DNA of 64,000 nt from Stromatinia cepivora (Eukaryota; Ascomycota; Leotiomycetes; Helotiales; Sclerotiniaceae). Of this stretch, positions 47,201-60,277 are shown piece after piece. The stretch lies in the NCBI GenBank assembly GCA_014898415.1, contig RCTD01000029.1, positions 1-64,000 of the forward strand, given 5' to 3'. The notes below the pieces were generated by a model. It worked only from the letters and a program-made list of their open reading frames with translations, was not told the DNA's origin and did no database searches. The first letter of the stretch is position 1. Each line of letters begins with the position of its first letter. Position numbers and translations under genes: made by a program.

Positions 47201-48779
47201 ACTATTTTAATATTTGAAATATATATTTAAATATTCTTTTTTTTAGAAAAAAAAACTAATATAATTTAAGATTCTGATCAGAATACTTTTTAATTAGAGA
47301 TAGTTTTCTAAAAGTTTTATTAATAAATAATTTTATTTATATTTTTTGAGGATTTTTGATAAATTTTAAAAATGAAATTATTAATATTAATATCGAAAAT
47401 AAAGTATTATATAAATAATGATATATAATATAATATTAAAAATAAAATCAAAATCATATCAATTCAATTAATATAAAAATTATAATATTATAATTATAAT
47501 AATCCGAAAATAATAAATATATTTTTCAAAAACTTAATAATAAAAAATAATCAGATTTCTTGATGTTGAATTATTATTATATTTATAATATTTTATCAAT
47601 CAAATAAAACTTAAAATAATATAATGAAAAGAATAAAATAATATTATATTATTTAATAAAAAACAATTAACTAATATTTTTTTCTAAATATTTCTTATTA
47701 ATGAAATGAATTATATTAAATAAATAAAATGTACTAAGAATATTATAATTTGAATAAATAAAGATTTATTATTTATAAAATTGAATTATAATTTTTTATT
47801 TATTTATTATATATTATATCTATTTCAGTTTCTTTAATGATTTTTATAAATAATTTGTTATAAAGATTAAATTTATTTTTATTTTTCGAAAATCGAAATT
47901 AATAATAAAAATAGTATATTATTAAATAAAATTAATAATTTTTTTTCAATAAAACTATAAAGTATATTCAATTATTAATAATTATTATTTTAAAAACTTT
48001 CTTTTTAATAATTTCTATAATTAATTAAACTAAATAAATAATTTTATTAATATTATATTAAATATTTTTTCTATTCATGATTATTATATATAATTGAATT
48101 ATTAATCCAATATTATTATAATCCATATTTATTGTATTAATATATAATATTTTATAATATTATTTTATAATTATATATTTTATAATCAAACTATTTATAA
48201 AAATTATAAAAACTTTAAAAATATTTTTATTCTTTTTATATTTGTTTTTATATTTCTATAATATTCAGATTTATTAAATTATTTTGAATGAATAATATAA
48301 ATAATATATAATAATAATTATAATTTAAAATTGATTTTGAAGATTACAAATTATAATAATTATTTTTTTAATAGTTCTAATTTCAAATTTAAAATTTCTT
48401 TTTTTATTCTTTGAAATTTATAAAATTACAAAAATTTGAATTATATTTTATTAATATTTTTAATTTATTGATAATTTTTTATTTTATTTTTATCATTATT
48501 TTTTCAAAATTCTTATTATTAATAATTTCAAATTGATCTAATTTTATATAAAAAGAAATAAATAATATTTTATTTACAATTTGAATTTATTAAATTTTAT
48601 TATAATTTCTTATTTTATATCGATAAATATACAAAGATTATTAAATTTTTTAAAAAAAAGTTTATTAGAATAAATTTTAATAATTTAGTTATAATGTTTT
48701 TAATATTTTTTTTATTATATTAATTCTTTTAAATTTTCTAATTTTAATTCTTTTAATTCTTTATTAATGTATTCTTTAT

Positions 48780-49031
48780 AATTTAATTTAAAAAATCTTT
48801 ATTTATTATTATTAAAATATCTAAATAATCTTCTATAAAATTTAAATCTTATAAATCCAAATAATTCTTTGAATTATTTATAAAATCTTTTATTATATTT
48901 TTATTAGAATTTGTTATTATTATATTATTTATATATATATTTGACATTAAATTAAAGATTTTATCTATAAATATATATTTATTTGATATTAATAATATAA
49001 AATTTAATTTATACAAAATATTTTCCAACAC
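48780..49031 (-). pseudogene. Copia reverse transcriptase remnant
   Basis: The minus strand reads NIYINNIIITNSNKNII, aligned with the YVDD active site of Ty1/copia enzymes (both Asp to Asn by G-to-A change), then KNYLDL followed, after a stop, by FIEDYLDILII, matching the DLG-x-x-x-x-FLG block. It is too decayed for more. Confidence 0.5.
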
Positions 49032-49551
49032 AATATATCAAATTCGAATTAATTCTTTTAAATTATATAAAATTCTATTTAATTTTAATATAATATTATT
49101 ATAAGATTCAAAAGATTCAATATATAATTCAATATTAATTTTTCTTTAAACAAAAATTAAAATTATATTTATTTTCTAAATAAATTATAATTAATATAAA
49201 TATTGATTTCTAGATTATTTAAATAATTTAAATTATATAATTTTTCAAATTCTTTAATTACAAATCTAATTTTCAATTTGATATAATTATTCAATAGATA
49301 TTTAATTCTCAATAATTTTATAATATTATTTTTAATAATATTTTTTCATTAATATTTATATTATTTTATATTTTATTATCTATAAAATTTTTAATTTTAT
49401 AATTTATAATTTTATAATCTATAATTTTAATTTAATATTTTTTTTCAATTTGAATCAATAAATTCAATATAGAATTTAAAATTTTTGAAATCTATTTTAT
49501 AAAGTTTTGTAATAAGAACTTTATTATTTTTTTTTCATTTTGAATATTAAA

Positions 49552-49744
<193 letters not shown>

Positions 49745-51339
49745 TAATTTATAAGAAATATCAATTCTTTTAATTTTTGATATTAATTTAGATACTAATA
49801 TATTTAAATTAATATTATTATAATTATCTTTTGATATGTTTTCATTAATTTTTATTTTTTTATAATTTAAATAGATCAAATAAACTATTTAATTCATTAA
49901 ATAAATATAAAACAAAATTATTTTATTTATACATCTACTCATATTACTAAAATTATTATATTTTAATAAAATCAATTTATAAGAATATTAATTGATTAAA
50001 TTTTATAATGATTCTTTGAATATTTTATTAATAATATTTTATAAATTTTTGATTGAATTATAATTAATTACTAATTTAATTATAATTAAAATTTATATTA
50101 TATTTTTATTATATTTTCAATTTTGTTATTATATTTAATTTTAAAATTATTTAATAAAACTTATTTATTATTATTTTTTAAATATAATAGTTTTATAGAT
50201 TTTCTATTGGAATTATTATTAATATAAAATATAAATTTATTTCTTTTTCAAAATAAATAATCTTTTAATATTATTTTCTATTTATTTTAATAATAATTCA
50301 TTAATAAAATCTTTTATTATAATTTTTATTTCAAGAATAAATCTATAAATTATTATTTTAAATAATAATTTGTTTCTTCTATGATAAATTATTAAATTAA
50401 TAATAATAATATAATATTAAGAATATATATTATTGTAATTTTTTCAAGTTTTCTTTCAAATCTAGTAAAAAACTTTAAATCATTTTTAAATATATTTAAA
50501 AAAAATTATTAAAAGATTAAAAAACAAATTCATTTTAGATTTTTTCTCTTTTAAATTTTTAAAGAATTTTATTATTTTTCATTAAAATAGTTAATATAAT
50601 TTAAATATTGATAAATTCGTTATTTTATAAATGATTGATTTTTATTTGAAATCAAATATAAACTTTCAAAAAGATTTTTCTAATATTTACATAAATTATT
50701 ATATCGAAATATAATATTTAAATCTTGATTTATAAATATTTTATAATTAATTTAATAAATAAATTATTGAACTAATTATCTTTATAATTTTTTTGGTAAT
50801 AAATATAAAAATATATATTATTATTTCAATATAATTTATATTCTTTTTTTATTTATTCATTAAATTTGATTTTTTAACTCAATTCGAAAATAATAAAATC
50901 AAAATTAAAATGTATTATATTTAAATATAATAAATCTATTATAAATAATATTAATCGTAGAATTAAAATAAATGAGATCAAAAAAAAATAAATTTTTGAA
51001 ATTTTTATATTTGATTATATATTTTGATAATTAGAAAATTATAGAATTTTTTGAGATTAATAAATAAATTTCATTATAATAATTTATAAATAGCAATATT
51101 AAAAAAAACAGAGATTTAAATTTTTTTGGATACAATTCATTAATTGAATTATTATATAAATTGAAAAAATAATATATTGAATAATATATTAAATATATAT
51201 TAAATATATAAAAGAATTTCGGAGCAAAATTAATTTTATTTATTTCATTTATAATAATTCGATTATATAAAATCGAGATATTGAATTTATATATTGATAT
51301 TATAATCGAATATATATATTATATATAAATATATATAAA

Positions 51340-51409
51340 TGTCACAAAAGTGACGCCACTCTTGACGAATGATTAATTGGGTTGACATAGTAATCATTTT
51401 CCCGTGACA
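51340..51409. repeat. 70-bp G+C-richer insert with TGTCAC/GTGACA ends
   Basis: The insert begins TGTCACAAAAGTGACGCC and ends TTTTCCCGTGACA, so its outer 6 bp are inverted repeats, and it is flanked by ATAAA on both sides (51335-51339, 51410-51414). It has far more G+C than the surrounding DNA. TG...CA ends with a 5-bp duplication suggest a solo LTR-like or miniature insertion, although ATAAA in such DNA is weak evidence. Confidence 0.5.
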
Positions 51410-51439
51410 ATAAATAAATAATAATATCAAACAATTAAG

Positions 51440-52050
51440 AAATTTTCAATTACTCTAAATTTATAATTAAAATCAAATTAATAAACTAATTAAAAATAAA
51501 ATAGCAATTAAAATTAATAAAATCATAAATAAAATTATTTCTTAATAATAAAAAACTAATAATAAAATGATATATTTTTATTTTTAATATATATATTCAA
51601 AATACAAATGAAAATTATTTTATAAAATTTTAAAACTTTTATTTATTTATTTTTCAATCTTTTTTGAATTTTAACATATATTAATAATATTTGATATTTG
51701 AATTTCATTAAATTTTATCAAATAATTGATTTATAATTCAATTTTATAATCATTTTTATTCAAAATAAAAATTCTTTATTTCAATAATTATATAATTTGT
51801 ATAATAAATTTTTAGAACTATCGATTATCTATCTGAATATTAATTTCAATTTGAAATTTCAAAATTTTTAATAATAATATTATATTATTTTTAATAAAGA
51901 AAAAAAATATATAAAGGAATTATAAATTTTTTTTAATAATATTAAAAAAAAATTATTTTCATAAAAAGATATATTTTTATTAAATTTATTAATTATTTAT
52001 TTCAATTAATATTTTCAAATATTAAAAATAATATTTATTAAAATATAAAA
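51440..52050 (-). repeat. Right arm of a long inverted repeat
   Basis: Its reverse complement matches 43575-44250 in order. It lacks about 40 bp present in the left arm near 43620-43660. Together the arms enclose about 7.2 kb. Confidence 0.55.
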
Positions 52051-54226
52051 AAGACTAAAAAATATTATATTATTAATTCAAAAATGATATAAAATATAAT
52101 ATATTTGATAGTAATTATTATAAAGAATTCAATAAATGATTTATAGATTATAAATCAGGATTAAAATCTATAATATTTTTTTAATCAAATATAATATAAT
52201 TTCTTTAATTGATATTTTGATATAAATGATAGAAATTATTATAATTGCAAAAAGATTAAAATGAATATTCTGAATTATATATTTTATATGATTCAAATAT
52301 TTAAGAATATAAAATAGGATTTTTCAATATATTTGAATTTTTTTTTAAAAAATTATATTAAAATTTTAAAGAAATTTATAATCGAATTTATAATTATGTA
52401 TATTATTATAGAAGATTAATATAAAAATATTAAAAAATAATTAAATTATCATTGAATTATTATATTTATATATATTTAAGATGTAGAATATTGAAAAAGG
52501 TTTATCGATATTAATTGTTTTCAAAAAATTATAAAGATTCGAATCTTTAATTAATTTTTTATTTTTTATATATTTATATATTTAATAATTTGGAAAATAA
52601 AATGAAATAAGCAAATCAAAAAATATCGAATATTTATAATCGATTGAAATTCCCGAAAAGAATAATATCAATTATCAAAAATACTAGATCAAATAAATTA
52701 TCGAATTTAATATTATTTATTCATCAATTAAGATTATATATAATATTTAAAAATAAATAAATATAACAAATTAATCACTTATTATAGTATATAAGAATAT
52801 TTGATTTTTATAAAATCATAATAAAAAATTCACCTCCTTATAAAGATTTGATTTAATATTCTCGAAAATATTATATTGAATATATAAATGATTAATTTTA
52901 ATAATAGCAAATTAGATTCTATATTTCAAAAAAAAATAATATCGAAAATCTTATATTCAATAATAATCTTATTTTATTTTAAAAAGACTATCTTTTCGTT
53001 CACTTTATATTCGTTTATACTCTATTTTGCTATCAAAATTTTTGAAAAAATCATTATTTATATATAATCACTTCAATAATATATATAATTGATATAAAAT
53101 ATATTTATAATTTATTAAAGATAATAATAATAATTAAAGTTTATACTTTATAAAAGCGATTAAAGAAATATATTATATTAATAGAATTCTAATTTATAAT
53201 TTCGCTTTATATAAAAACTGAAGATTATATTATATTGAACCATATTTCTTTATTCAAAGTTGATCTTCTTAATCTTTAAAAATAGAAAAAGTTATATAAT
53301 TATTATATTTTCAATAAAAAATTAAATTTATATTCTTTATTTATTTTGATACCAATTGAGATTATTTAGATGAATAGATATATATAATATATCAAATCAA
53401 AACAAACAAATAGTTTATTATATAAAACATTTACAAATAAAAGATTTAAGATTTATAATTCTATATTTCTATTAAAGAATTAAAATTAAAAAAACTTGTT
53501 TTATTTTCTTTTTTAATTATTAAATCCTTTTTCAGATGAATCAAAATAATTCGATTATAATTTATAATTCTCAAAATTCGATATAAAAAAAGTTAATAGA
53601 ATTTTTGTACTTTTATATATATAAAAGTATTATTATCAAAAAAATAAAATATCGAAATAAAGTTTTGAAGTTTTATAATATTTCTAATAAATAATTTATA
53701 AACAAATTATTATTAATAATCAAAGATCTTTTTAATATAATCTTTAATATTTTCTAAAAATATAAATTGAATATCAAAAAGAGATTATATAATTATAAAA
53801 ATAAATTATATCGATTCTAATATTATAAAAGTTGAATTTCAAAATTTAAAACATATTTTAAAATTTTTATTTCGAATGATTTCGGGATTTTTGTATTAGA
53901 ATTGTTATATAAATAAAGATAAAAATAATAAATAAAAATAAAAATAAAAATAAAAACGAAAATTGATTTCTAAGATTGATTTCGAATTGGGAAATTATAT
54001 ATATATAATATATAATAAATCAAAATATTATAATTTCTAAAATTCTATTTTCGATAATTATTATAAAAACAAAATTAGATTATTCTATATAAACAATAGA
54101 GTTTTTTAAAGAATAAAATATATTATCATAAAATTAATAAAATTTAAATTGATAATATAATATTCTATATAGAAAAGGAAAAAAGATACAAAAGTACATT
54201 TGATTATATAATAATCGATAAATACT
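52051..54226. other. A+T-rich stretch without a gene
   Basis: No gene, RNA or identifiable transposon motif. Presumably old, decayed repeats. Confidence 0.4.
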
Positions 54227-54431
54227 TATCGGAATATGATCACGTGCATGGTAAGGATGGTAAGGATCACGTGCCCACTAGTGCTCGTACTAGTGCCTCG
54301 GCATGCACCATTATATAGTTCTTCACCTTCTATAGATTCTAGTTCTTTAGGCAAATCAAAACGTATTAATTATCAAGAGTATTCTATATTCGTTGATAAA
54401 CTTTACTTCCCCGTATACAGTTATCCCGATA
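54227..54431 (+). mobile_element. Solo LTR of the copia family
   Basis: It starts TATCGGAATATGATCACGTG and ends TATCCCGATA. It is flanked by the perfect duplication ATACT (54222-54226, 54432-54436). It has two copies of ATGGTAAGG where the LTR at 1589 has four. G+C is much higher than in the flanks, so it inserted after the surrounding DNA had decayed or is too short to be mutated efficiently. Confidence 0.88.
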
Positions 54432-54436
54432 ATACT

Positions 54437-55586
54437 TAAAACATCTACACTAGTTAAGAATAAATTAAACTTGTAACAATAATAATATTGATTGAAAATT
54501 CTAAAGAATTAATTGAAATTTTCAATTATTCTTTTTTGATTCATTTAAGATTTATTTACTTTCAAAAATATAATTTTATTCGATTCTTAATTATCGAAAG
54601 TTTCAATTCAGAATAAAATTGTTTAAATAATAAATTAGTTTTTTTAATAAATATTAATTCTAAGATTTTATATTTATTTATAATATAATTATATTCAAAC
54701 TTATTTTTCTATTTGGTTTCAGTTTTATAAAAGTATTTCTAGATTTTTTCAATCTTTTTATTATTTATAAAATTGAAACTTTTTTAATTCTTTTTAAACT
54801 TTTTATCGTTTTCAAAAGAAAGAAATATAAAATATATTCTTTTTTTGATTTTCAAAATAATTAAATTCTGAAAAACTAATCTTTCAAAAACATTTTCAAA
54901 TTATTGAAAGAAAAAATTAAATAATTCAAATTGATTATTTATTTTGATTTATATAATTATAATATTTATTCAAATTGAGAATATTTTAATATTAATTGTT
55001 TATAAAAAAATATCAATTACAATTACAATTTCATTTTCTATTTTAATGATTTTATATATAAAAGCTTTAATATAGATTATAATTCAATCTTTATATTTTT
55101 TAATAGAATTAATTTTATTAAGTAATATTTGTATTAATATAGATTAATATTTGTAAAGAATCATAAATTTTATAATAGTTATTTTAAATATGAGTTCTTT
55201 TTAAATATAAAGATAATTGTTTTGAGAAAAAGAATTATAATATTTTTATTCAGAATAGATAATTCTATAAAATAAATTTAATCGATGTATGATTCGATTT
55301 ATTTATAAACATTTTAGAAAACTTTATAATTCTATATATATTTTTGTTATCGATATTAATATTCTAATTAAAAAGTATTAAATTTGAAGAAGATCTCTTA
55401 AAAGATAATTGAAAAAATAATAATGAATTTATTAAAAATAGATCCCGATATATAGTTATCAAAATCTTTTATTTTAATATTTTAATTTATATCTTCCTTA
55501 AATTAAATCGTTATAAAATATTTCGAAAATTCCTTCTAATATTGAATTTAATTTTCTTAACTATATTTTATTTAAAAATCGATAAT
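54437..55586. other. A+T-rich stretch without a gene
   Basis: Between the two solo LTRs. Nothing recognisable is present. Confidence 0.4.
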
Positions 55587-55777
55587 TGTGAGAATCACAG
55601 CAAAGAATCGGTTAATTTCGAATAATAATAGGTTTGGATTTAGAATCAAGATTTTTCATTACTTTCTTTCTAATGGTATTGAAGAATTCCCCTTTATATA
55701 GGTGAAAACTCTTCAAACTAGCGTACAATTCGGCCCGCTTTCGGCTAGCCCTAGTTTCGTAGTTGAGGTTCGTAATA
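55587..55777 (-). mobile_element. Solo LTR of the non-autonomous LTR family
   Basis: The reverse complement of the LTRs at 24335 and 26472: it begins TGTGAGAATCACAGCAAAG and ends GGTTCGTAATA. It is flanked by ATAAT on both sides (55582-55586, 55778-55782). It contains the same TATATAAAGGGG-type block as its relatives. It probably arose by recombination between two LTRs of one insertion. Confidence 0.85.
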
Positions 55778-55782
55778 ATAAT

Positions 55783-57330
55783 AAAAAACAAAACAGATAA
55801 TTTGATTAAAAATTAATCAGTTTGATTATAAATAAATATATTTAAAATAGAAATGAATTACTTTTTGAATTGATTAAATTCTAGATTTTTGGATTTAATA
55901 TTTATTTTTCAAATAAAAAAAATATTTTGATTTTTTGTTATATTTGAAGAAAAATAATTAAATAGATTCGAATATTGAATTATAAATAAAATAGAATTAA
56001 TATAAAAAGAATAATCTTTTAAATATTTAATAATTAATAAATAAAAGATTATTGAACTTACAATTATTATAAAATACTTTTAAAGATTAAAAAATAAATT
56101 TATATAATTAATAAAATAAAATAAAATTAATTAATTTGTTTTCGATTATATAAATTAAGAATAGTATATATAGATTAATCTAATAACATCCAATCGATAA
56201 GTATTTCGATTAAATTAAATCTTAAATATTAATATATCAAAATCAATTAATTTGATCAAAATGATCAATAGAGTTTAGAAGAGCTTTTAGACTAATAATC
56301 AAGTATATACTTGATTGTCTGGAGAATATAAAGGATTACGAGGTTCTCTATAACATCTTTATATGAAAATAATTAATTTTCTAAAGGGATTTTGTTATTG
56401 ATTTTTTTATTAGTGAAAATTATATTTTGTTTGTTTTTGACGTAAAATTAAGTATCGATTAATATAAATGAAGGGGTGCTATAATAATAACTCGAGCTAT
56501 AAAAAATAGTCGTATATATTATTAATATTAGAGATATCATATAAGGAAGAAAGAAGATACCTTGTTAAAAATTGAATATACTATCTCTCAATCAAAGATA
56601 TTTCGAAACAGGATATAAATATCAAGAATCATAATTGGGATTACCTCGTTAGACTTAATTCACAGATAGATGATGAGGAGAAATTATATCTACGATATAA
56701 GATATGAAAGTAAGTGTGAAAGTAAGTAAGTAATACTTTTCATGTATATAATTTAAGTAGACGAATGAAAGAACGACGAATGAGAACCTGATCTGGGGAC
56801 TATAATAGTCAATGATATCACATCTCCTTATATACACACACACATATATATCTGATCGTTCGAGATATAATCTCAAGACTACACAACTATCTTAATTCTG
56901 ATATTAATATTCTTTCTTATAAAATATTACAAGTATCAGATAGTATTAACTATATATATATAGCCATACAATTCCGGACAATATAAAGTGGAAAGTGCCG
57001 TGAAGATTCCGAAGGTTCTAAAGTAAAAAAAGAGCGAAGCGGCATTTTGATACTTTAATTCCATTCGCGGACTAGCATGTAGGTACCTAGGGAAAGACAA
57101 GATATATATAGCTAATAGGTAGCCACTGACAACATAACCAACACACTTGATATGAGAGAGCGAAGAAAGTTTCCCGGATATTAGTGTATTTATCATGAAT
57201 TCTGTCCTATTCCATTCCATTCCTATGCATTTCAACTTGGATATATCACATACATTTATTTTCTCTCCTTTCCCCTTCCCTCCTCCTTCCCTCTCTCCCT
57301 CCCTTTCCCCAGCTCCCTTCCCAAAACCAT
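55783..57330. other. A+T-rich to normal transition, no gene
   Basis: A+T-rich up to about 56900, then balanced. No gene is supported. The last 100 bp would hold the 3' untranslated region of PRP17; a pyrimidine-rich tract lies at 57257-57310. Confidence 0.4.
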
Positions 57331-58905
57331 CTAATCCCAATACCTAATCACACCATCCAACCCGGCCGTCGCGACCTTGGAGCTCTCCTGAGGATTCCAC
57401 TCCACACAAGTAATAGCCTCTTTACTCGCCTGAAACTTATGATACATCTTACACTGTTTCCAATCCCAAAAACATACATATCCACCACTATCACCCGAGG
57501 CGACAAATTGTCCATCAGGACTACATGCCACATCGATTGCATAACCCGCATTATTATGTCCCTTGAAAACCTTCTTTCGATTCTGACGAAACTTATCTGT
57601 AGCTCCATATACGAAGATATTATTATCAGATGATTGATATGCAACCCATTTTTTAGATGGATGTAGTGATGCGCGGGTCATAGGGTACATGTGTGGTTCG
57701 GCGATAAATTTAATAGGCACTGGAATATTGTAATCCCAAGCTCGTAATGATTTATCATCAGATGTAGTGATGAAACGACGATTTTCGTCTACAAATGTGA
57801 TGGTATTGATAGCTGCAAGATGATGATCATATTCTTGTACAATTTCGCGAGTGCGGATATCGAATTGAACAATCTTTTTATCGGCCATACCAGCAAGAAA
57901 TTCATTGCTATGTTCTGGATCGGGGTTGAAGCGAACGACGTGAGGAGATTTGCCAGTTGTGAATCGATTTATACATTGACCAGTTTCGGTATCCCATAAT
58001 TTCATCATGCGGTCGTAGGATGCGGAGAGAAATTGTGTACCAGCTGCATTAAATGCGACATCTGATAAAGCTTTTGAGTGACCGGAATACGTTCGTAATA
58101 ATTCTCTTGAATGATAAGCATCCCAAATTTTGACGGTCGTATCTGCACTTCCTGAAAGAAGTAAATGTCCAGACCCTGGGAAGAATCGTATTCCAACAAC
58201 AGGTTTTGTATGTCCTTTCCAAGTATGTATCATCTTTTTCGGAACATAGTTCTTGATACTTCCAGGCTCCTTCTTCAAATCCACATCCAAATCCTGCGGA
58301 ATATGCATATAGGTCCGTCCTTGATAATCATACTCTTCGCTTCCTTCGAAAGTAGTTGTCTCATCACCCAGTTCTTCCACTTCTTGCCGTTTTGCTAGAG
58401 CTTGCGGCGGTGCAGCAACAACAGTCCCACTCTCTATTACATCCTCCTCCTCAACCTCTTCATATTCTTCATCACTACGTAATGGTTCATCTTCATCCAC
58501 CTCCTCATATTCATCCCTCTTATATCTAGCCCAAGGTCCAACATACGCGTTATCACCCTCTGCTATACTTGAATCACCTTTTTTCTGCCTCTTACTTCGT
58601 ATCCTAGCAGCTTCTTCTTTAGCCTGTGCACCTGAAAGATGATTCCCTCTTCGCTCTACCGCTCGATATTGATCTCGAAATGTATGTTCACTAATATAAG
58701 TTTCCTCGGCATGTCCAGTAAGAACATTTTTGCGCTTAAGTGAACTTTTCTCGTCTTTGAATGGATTTGCAGGACCTTGTGTTGCGCGGGCTAAATTATC
58801 AGCACTGTATTGAACCACGGCATGTTCTGGACCTTCCGCATTTCGAGCTATTAAGGCATTTTGAGGTGCCATATTAGGTGGATATGCGCCAAAATCCGCC
58901 ATCAT
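57331..58905 (-). CDS. PRP17: Pre-mRNA-splicing factor Prp17/Cdc40 (WD40)
   Basis: Second-step splicing factor that joins the spliceosome for the second catalytic step; nuclear. From the chosen ATG (58905, MMADFGAYPPN) the protein has 524 residues, near the family's size. Residues about 40-50 carry the family block ARATQGPANPF; near 118-127 is GDNAYVGPWARYK; an acidic stretch follows; YDYQGRTYMHIPQDLDVDL at about 192-210 is a Prp17 hallmark; from about 226 to the end are seven WD40 repeats (for example HLLLSGSADTTVKIWD, FLSASYDRMMKLWD, ITTSDDKSLRAWD, and the final VATAGLDGVIRYWD). The frame stays open upstream to an ATG at 59097, but those 64 residues are not Prp17-like, and they contain a GTCACGTGA palindrome at 59050 that suits a promoter. 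A short first exon further upstream is possible, since many relatives have an acidic Ser-rich N-terminus. Confidence 0.93.
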   Translation of the reverse strand: MMADFGAYPPNMAPQNALIARNAEGPEHAVVQYSADNLARATQGPANPFKDEKSSLKRKNVLTGHAEETYISEHTFRDQYRAVERRGNHLSGAQAKEEAARIRSKRQKKGDSSIAEGDNAYVGPWARYKRDEYEEVDEDEPLRSDEEYEEVEEEDVIESGTVVAAPPQALAKRQEVEELGDETTTFEGSEEYDYQGRTYMHIPQDLDVDLKKEPGSIKNYVPKKMIHTWKGHTKPVVGIRFFPGSGHLLLSGSADTTVKIWDAYHSRELLRTYSGHSKALSDVAFNAAGTQFLSASYDRMMKLWDTETGQCINRFTTGKSPHVVRFNPDPEHSNEFLAGMADKKIVQFDIRTREIVQEYDHHLAAINTITFVDENRRFITTSDDKSLRAWDYNIPVPIKFIAEPHMYPMTRASLHPSKKWVAYQSSDNNIFVYGATDKFRQNRKKVFKGHNNAGYAIDVACSPDGQFVASGDSGGYVCFWDWKQCKMYHKFQASKEAITCVEWNPQESSKVATAGLDGVIRYWD

Positions 58906-59545
58906 GAAAGGTCTCGCGTTGGATTGATGGGAAGATAAGATATTATAGTGATTTATCTGTCGCAAATTGTTGCCTTCCTCTTCACAAGGTCGAACTTGAG
59001 TACAAGGCGCGAGATGATTTTCGCGATAGTGACAAGGCTGATAATAATGGTCACGTGATAATTTGTAAATGCATGGCGTAATGTAAGCTTTGCTCATGTT
59101 AATTTGCAGTATTTATTTGTTTAGATTTCTGACCCCTTCTCACTTCAAGGTATTCAAGATACGATTAGCTAACAGCGAAATTCTGATATTCGTAAAATAA
59201 CAATTCGTTCATATCAAAAAAACATGCCGTTTGTAGCATATTAGGTATCTATCCACATAGAACTTCAATACGAAGTCCACCCATTGTGAATTCTCCTCAT
59301 TTCCTGCCAGGCTCAACACCAATGATAGCGTACTACCATTACATCCAAACCACCCATTCATCCATTCATCCAGCCATACCATTCGTAGTTAACATATCGT
59401 AGAGATCATGGCACATATAAAACCTGCCACCCATTTTCCGTAATTCTCTAGTTCCTTCTCGTCGAGCAAGTTCTGCCCTTGACCATAGAACATGTAGCTA
59501 TACCTATGCCTCCACTTTATACCGATCGCCGATATTGTTCTTGAG
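58906..59545 (-). promoter_or_regulatory. PRP17 upstream region
   Basis: Contains GTCACGTGA at 59050-59058, the E-box type core bound by Cbf1/Pho4-like factors. The rest, up to the ERV14 stop codon at 59546, shows no gene. Confidence 0.35.
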
Positions 59546-60277
59546 TCAATGCGACTCATCTCGGATCAAGGCGACGATCATAGAGTAGAGGTAGAAGAAG
59601 AACATGATAAGATGGAAACCGAGCTTGATAAAAGATTCCTATCAAGGAGAGAAATGTTAGTGAGAACTTCCCGAACCACAGGGATTTGGAATGGGAAATT
59701 ATCTTACTTTCTTGTGAACATTGAGCTTTCTAAAGATTTCGGTGGCATCGAGAAGATGTGCGTTATCAACAATCCTAAGTATCTGTCAGCGAGAGTCCAA
59801 AACATCCATGTCCCTAACACCGTAGATAACGTACTTCTTAATATTGAATGCCATAAGTGGTAGATTGAGAACAAGCGCAACCCAATACCCGTTGATAAGG
59901 AATAAAAAGGTCAAAAATCCATGGACGGCCGCTTCAGGAATAATATATGTGTTCAAACGGTTGCAAAGATCGATAGGATTGATGTAGTCACTGTGCCATT
60001 CAAAGTTAGCCTTATTCTAGAGTATGATGAAGCTTATTTCCTCCAGCAGCGAAGGATCAATATACATCCTTATCGCATGTGGCAGAGACCAAATCTCCTC
60101 CACTTTATACATCCTTCCCAGCCTTGAATGATACCTAGGTCTAAGCAGTAGGAAAATAAAAATAAGAACTCACCACTCGAGATCACTATACATAATAGTG
60201 AAGAACACCTGTAAGAACAAATTGACGGCATTGATAAGTACCGCCAACAGGTATAACCATGCCTCTCCTGACATCAT
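59546..60277 (-). CDS. ERV14: ER vesicle cargo receptor Erv14/cornichon (four exons)
   Basis: Cargo receptor that packages membrane proteins into COPII vesicles at the endoplasmic reticulum. Join 60277-60174, 59990-59835, 59774-59708, 59638-59546; introns of 183, 60 and 69 bp, all GT-AG. The product has 139 residues, the usual size. It starts [20 protein letters not shown] (first membrane segment), then [20 protein letters not shown] with the cornichon signature, then [19 protein letters not shown] and a second segment, then [20 protein letters not shown], the loop that in yeast contributes to COPII binding, then a third segment [20 protein letters not shown] and RDES near the end. The start could also be the next codon (60274). 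The family match spans every exon, so the joins are firm. Confidence 0.95.

Noticed and set aside
59549..59863. 104-codon plus-strand frame starting with ATG
   Set aside because: Antisense to exons 3-4 of ERV14, whose match to the cornichon family is decisive.
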